Assembly (NCBI RefSeq): GCF_000621665.1
Contig: NZ_KK211327.1
Location: forward strand, 37,699 to 101,698
DNA length: 64,000 nt
Origin: Allorhizobium undicola ORS 992 = ATCC 700741
GTDB taxonomy: Bacteria > Pseudomonadota > Alphaproteobacteria > Rhizobiales > Rhizobiaceae
Direction: 5' to 3'
Both the position numbers and the translations under genes were made by a program. The notes beneath the pieces are model-generated. The model searched no databases, was not told the origin of the DNA, and saw only the letters and a program-made list of their open reading frames with translations. Below, one piece after another: positions 60,556 to 64,000 of the stretch; within the stretch, counting starts at the first letter, position 1, and every line of letters begins with the position of its first letter.

Positions 60556-63000
60556 ATGCTCAATGATCTTGATCTTTCCGGCCTCTGGAGCCTTTCAACG
60601 GCGAGTGGCGATCATTCTTGTGAAATCGCCATTCCCGGCGATGTGCATTCCGCTCTCCATGCGGCAGGCATCATCCCCGATCCTTATGCCGGACGCAATG
60701 AGGACGTCGTGCAATGGGTTGCCCATGAAGACTGGGTGCTGACACGCATTTTCAGCCTCGATCATGTCGAAGGCAGCTGGTATCTCGATGTCGATAATCT
60801 CGATACGGTGGCGGTGGTTTTCATCAACGACATCCCGGTTCTGTCGGCGGATAATTGCTTCCGTCGTTACCGGCCGGATATTTCGGCGGCACTTCAGCCT
60901 GGCGAGAACGCAATCCGCATCGTCATTCATTCCGCCATCAAGGCAGGTGCCGAGCGGCAGGCGCGCCAGCCCTTTTACATTCCCTACCACCCCGGTAATT
61001 CGCCGATTGCCAATGGCAACATGCTGCGCAAGCCGCAATGCCATTTTGGCTGGGACTGGAACATCGCCATCGCCCCGCTTGGCCTCTATGGCCGCATTGC
61101 CGTCTGCAAACTCGATCCGGCGCGCATCGAGCATGTGGAGGTCAGCCAGTTGCATCACGCCAATGGCCGTGTCGATGTTACGGTCAAGGCAACGCTTTTC
61201 GCAAGCGAACCTGCCGTCGTGCCGGTGCATTTCGAGCTTGAGGGTGAGCGCGTGCGGCTCGATTGCGGCATCAATGCCGCAGAAACCGTCATCACCCATG
61301 TGTTCGAGGTGGAAAATCCCCGCCTCTGGTGGCCCGCCGGCAGCGGGGAACAGGCGCTTTACGATCTCAAGGTCTCGGTACCGGGGGCGTTTGTGCAAAA
61401 GCGCATCGGCCTTCGCATCGTCGAGCTTGTGACCGATGCGGACGAGGCGGGCAGCCGCTTTGCGCTGAAGGTCAATGGCCGGGAAATTTTCTGCCGGGGC
61501 GCCAACTGGATACCTGCCGATGCCCTCTATTCCCGCTCCGATGCAGCAAAGGCGGAAGACCTGCTGCAATCGGCCAGGGACGCCAACATGAACATGATCC
61601 GCGTCTGGGGTGGCGGGTTTTACGAGGCGGACTGGTTCTATGCGCTCTGCGACCGGCTGGGCCTGATGGTCTGGCAGGACTTCATGTTTGCCTGCAATCT
61701 CTATCCCTGCTCGGAGGATTTTCTGGAGAATGTGGCGGCTGAGGTGGATTATCAGGTGCGCCGCCTGCAATCGCATCCATCCATCGCGCTCTGGTGCGGT
61801 GATAACGAGCTGGTGGGTGCGCTCACCTGGTTCGAGGAAAGCCGCAATAACCGCGATCGTTATCTGGTGGCCTATGACCGGCTGAACCGGGTGATAGAGC
61901 AGGGCGTGAAACGCGCCTTTCCGCAGGCCATCTGGTGGCCATCGAGCCCCGCTTCCGGCTATCTCGATTACGGCGATGCCTGGCACGCCGATGGCTCGGG
62001 CGACATGCATTACTGGTCGGTCTGGCACGAGAACAAGAGTTTCGACAATTACCGGACCGTGCGCCCGCGCTTCTGCTCCGAATTCGGCTTTCAGTCCTAT
62101 ACGTCGCTGCCGGTGATCGAAAGTTTTGCCGAGGCAAACGACATGAACATCGCCTCGCCGGTGATGGAGCTGCACCAGAAGAATGCCGGTGGCAATGAGC
62201 GCATCGCGGGCACCATGTTCCGCTATTTCCGTTTCCCGAAAGATTTTGCCAATTTCGTCTATCTGAGCCAGATCCAGCAGGGATTGGCGATCAAGACGGC
62301 GGTGGATTACTGGCGTTCGCTGAAGCCGCATTGCATGGGCACGCTCTATTGGCAGCTCAATGACACATGGCCGGTCGCCTCCTGGTCCAGCCTCGACTAC
62401 GGCGGACGTTGGAAAGCCATGCATTACATGGCGCGACGGTTTTTCCAGCCGGTCACGGTGGCGGCCATTCCGAACGAGGATGGCGTCACGCTCGATTTTT
62501 CCATGGTCAATGATGGGCTCGAGCCGGTGGACGTGGAGGTGGATATTTTCGCGCTTACCCTGCAAGGCAAGCGTATCTGCCTCAAGGCCGCCAAGGGGAA
62601 ATGCCCGCCGGATCGGGCGCAACGCATTGCCAGCATTGCGCTTTCAGACCTGCCGCAGGCATGTCTTGTCGGCTGGAATTTCACTGCCGCAAACGGCATG
62701 TCGGGCGAGGGCCATTATGCCCCGGTGCCTTACAAGGCGCTGGAGCTTCAGCCCTCCGGCCTCAGCCTGAAAAGCCGTGTGCTGGAAAACGGCACCGTGG
62801 AGCTGACCATTGCGGCCACCGGCCTTGCGCTGTTTGTCATGATCGAAAGCCGCACTCCGGGCCGTTACAGCGACAATGCCTTCGACCTTGCGGCAGATGA
62901 AAGCCGGACGATCATCTTCACCCCGCAGGCGCCGGTTTCCGAGGCCAGCCTGCCGCAATTCACCCTTTACGATCTTCAGTCCTGCCAGGCGCTGGGCTGA
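60556..63000 (+). CDS. Glycoside hydrolase family 2 beta-mannosidase
   Basis: An 814-residue GH2 enzyme. The N-terminal sugar-binding domain opens LSGLWSLSTASGDHSCEIAIPGDVHSAL, typical of beta-mannosidases. The TIM barrel holds the acid/base Glu in WCGDNELVGAL and the nucleophile Glu in FCSEFGFQSY. NMIRVWGGGFYEADWFY and YWQLNDTWPVASWSSLDY are also characteristic. No signal peptide is seen, so hydrolysis follows uptake. ATG 60556 has GAAGGAG at a good distance. It lies 22 bases after the ATPase gene. Confidence 0.92.
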   Translation: MLNDLDLSGLWSLSTASGDHSCEIAIPGDVHSALHAAGIIPDPYAGRNEDVVQWVAHEDWVLTRIFSLDHVEGSWYLDVDNLDTVAVVFINDIPVLSADNCFRRYRPDISAALQPGENAIRIVIHSAIKAGAERQARQPFYIPYHPGNSPIANGNMLRKPQCHFGWDWNIAIAPLGLYGRIAVCKLDPARIEHVEVSQLHHANGRVDVTVKATLFASEPAVVPVHFELEGERVRLDCGINAAETVITHVFEVENPRLWWPAGSGEQALYDLKVSVPGAFVQKRIGLRIVELVTDADEAGSRFALKVNGREIFCRGANWIPADALYSRSDAAKAEDLLQSARDANMNMIRVWGGGFYEADWFYALCDRLGLMVWQDFMFACNLYPCSEDFLENVAAEVDYQVRRLQSHPSIALWCGDNELVGALTWFEESRNNRDRYLVAYDRLNRVIEQGVKRAFPQAIWWPSSPASGYLDYGDAWHADGSGDMHYWSVWHENKSFDNYRTVRPRFCSEFGFQSYTSLPVIESFAEANDMNIASPVMELHQKNAGGNERIAGTMFRYFRFPKDFANFVYLSQIQQGLAIKTAVDYWRSLKPHCMGTLYWQLNDTWPVASWSSLDYGGRWKAMHYMARRFFQPVTVAAIPNEDGVTLDFSMVNDGLEPVDVEVDIFALTLQGKRICLKAAKGKCPPDRAQRIASIALSDLPQACLVGWNFTAANGMSGEGHYAPVPYKALELQPSGLSLKSRVLENGTVELTIAATGLALFVMIESRTPGRYSDNAFDLAADESRTIIFTPQAPVSEASLPQFTLYDLQSCQALG

Positions 63001-63052
63001 TCCATGTTTTGCCGGAATATTCCGGCTGGTTGCCTTAGGAGGAGTTCCAACC

Positions 63053-63814
63053 ATGTCCGCTCTTGGTTTTCAACTTTATAGCGCCCGCAATTTTCAGCCC
63101 TTTGCCGATATTTTTCCAAGGCTCAAACAGGCCGGTTATACCCATGTGGAAGGCTATGGCGCCAATTATGCCGATGCGGATCAAAACGCATTGCAGACGC
63201 TGAAGGCCGATCTCGACCGCAACGGGCTCACCATGCCCACGGGGCATTTCAGCATCGAGATGTTGGAACAACAGCCCCAACAGGTGCTTTCCATTGCCCG
63301 CATTCTGGGTATGGAGGCCATTTATTGCCCCTATCTCATGCCCGACCAGCGCCCCACGGAGGCCGCAGGCTGGCGCGCCTTTGGCGAAAGGCTGGAAAAG
63401 GCAGGAAAGCCGATCACCGATGCGGGGCTGACCTTCGGATGGCACAATCATGATTTCGAATTCGTGGCGCTTGCCGATGGCTCCACCCCGCAGGACCAGA
63501 TTTTCGCAGGCGGCCCCAGCCTGACATGGGAGGCCGATATTGCCTGGATCATTCGCGGGCTGGCCAATCCCTTTGACTGGATCGAGCGCTATGGCAAGCG
63601 CATCACGGCGGTTCATGTGAAGGATATTGCCGCTGCCGGAGAAAATGAAGACGAGGACGGCTGGGCCGATGTCGGCCACGGCACGGTGGAGTGGAAGGCG
63701 CTGGTGCCTGCGCTACGCAAGCTTGGTGTGCGACATTTCATCGTCGAACACGACAATCCCAAGGACATTGACCGGCTGATTAACCGCTCTGCCGCTTCCT
63801 TCAAATCCTTCTGA
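63053..63814 (+). CDS. Sugar phosphate isomerase/epimerase (TIM-barrel, AP-endonuclease-2 type)
   Basis: A 253-residue enzyme of the xylose-isomerase-like TIM-barrel group. Metal-binding residues appear in FGWHNHDFEF, WEADIAW, VHVKDI and FIVEHD. AGGAGGAG precedes the ATG at 63053. Such genes often accompany Gfo/Idh dehydrogenases in sugar catabolism, and one follows here. The exact substrate is not predictable. Confidence 0.87.
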   Translation: MSALGFQLYSARNFQPFADIFPRLKQAGYTHVEGYGANYADADQNALQTLKADLDRNGLTMPTGHFSIEMLEQQPQQVLSIARILGMEAIYCPYLMPDQRPTEAAGWRAFGERLEKAGKPITDAGLTFGWHNHDFEFVALADGSTPQDQIFAGGPSLTWEADIAWIIRGLANPFDWIERYGKRITAVHVKDIAAAGENEDEDGWADVGHGTVEWKALVPALRKLGVRHFIVEHDNPKDIDRLINRSAASFKSF

Positions 63815-63833
63815 CAGTCTCAGGATAGATCCC

Positions 63834-64000
63834 ATGACAGATGAACTTGGCGTCGGCATCATTGGATGCGGCAATATTTCTTCGGCTTATTTTACGCTTG
63901 CGCCCCTCTTCAAGGGGCTCAAGCTGGTGGCTTGCAGCGATGTCAATATGGCGGCGGCGCAGGCGCGTGCTGCGGAATATGGCGTAAAAGCACAGACGGT
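63834..64000 (+). CDS. Gfo/Idh/MocA-family dehydrogenase (5-prime part)
   Basis: Cut by the window edge. The first 55 residues read MTDELGVGIIGCGNISSAYF and continue through LKLVACSDVNMAAAQARAAEYG, the NAD(P)-binding Rossmann fold of this family. It starts 19 bases after the isomerase stop with an AGGA site. It is probably an NAD-dependent sugar dehydrogenase of the same operon. Confidence 0.88.
   Translation, partial: MTDELGVGIIGCGNISSAYFTLAPLFKGLKLVACSDVNMAAAQARAAEYGVKAQT

Noticed and set aside
60595..62622. 675-residue minus-strand frame opposite the beta-mannosidase
   Set aside because: Antisense shadow of a gene with clear catalytic motifs on the plus strand.

Overview
The window looks like chromosomal DNA of a Brucella or Brucella/Ochrobactrum-type member of the Rhizobiales. 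The evidence is high-GC coding sequence, the acpXL/lpxXL very-long-chain lipid A cluster, FnrN/FixK-type boxes with detached ccoGHIS, a class I plus class II fumarase pair, and several copies of palindromic repeats that resemble the Bru-RS elements of Brucella. Genus assignment is from recognition, not from a search.

Layout. 1-3.4 kb: molybdenum cofactor genes (moaA, then a DMT exporter, mobA and mobB in an overlapping run). 3.6-8.6 kb: a DUF971 protein, a diguanylate cyclase, and class I and class II fumarases. 8.9-15.8 kb: L,D-transpeptidase, two-domain PilZ protein, an acid phosphatase fused to an autotransporter-type repeat, rhomboid protease, CBS protein. 16-16.7 kb: a decayed IS630-type transposase ending at a Bru-RS-like repeat. 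16.8-20 kb: DegP-type protease and RarA. 20-27.6 kb: CopA with a MerR/CueR-type promoter, a Bcr/CflA exporter, and the purL-bolA-grxD run. 27.8-31 kb: J-domain protein, XRE-type protein, lipB, tRNA-Leu(GAG), BON protein, a peptide-deformylase-like protein lacking metal ligands. 31.3-33.6 kb: divergent fnrN and hemN sharing a Fnr box. 33.7-39.3 kb: acpXL, fabZ-like, two ketosynthases, an alcohol dehydrogenase and lpxXL, the machinery for the C28-type acyl chain of lipid A. 39.4-47.2 kb: an unrecognised protein, nadE, a TolB-like propeller, a membrane GGDEF/EAL protein, an IS5-type remnant and an M19 dipeptidase. 47.4-52 kb: ccoGHIS behind its own Fnr box, including a 51-residue ccoS. 52-54.5 kb: 6-phosphogluconate dehydrogenase and a secreted unknown. 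54.7-64 kb: a LacI repressor divergent from an ABC sugar importer, a GH2 beta-mannosidase, a TIM-barrel isomerase and the start of a Gfo/Idh/MocA dehydrogenase, read as a beta-mannoside uptake and degradation operon.

Three regulatory themes stand out. Low oxygen: FnrN, hemN and ccoGHIS are linked by two near-identical boxes. Copper: CopA has a 19-bp-spaced promoter and CcoI loads copper into the cbb3 oxidase. Sugar: two matching LacI-type palindromes flank the LacI/ABC intergenic region.

The most unusual signals are these. A dispersed palindromic repeat supplies the stop codon of at least six genes. A ketosynthase next to acpXL has lost the catalytic Cys and one His, and sits beside an intact paralogue like a chain-length factor. 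A deformylase-like protein has Ser90 and Gln136 in place of metal ligands. Two plus-strand terminators lie in gaps between minus-strand genes and suggest unannotated small RNAs. No CRISPR array, prophage or intact insertion sequence was seen.
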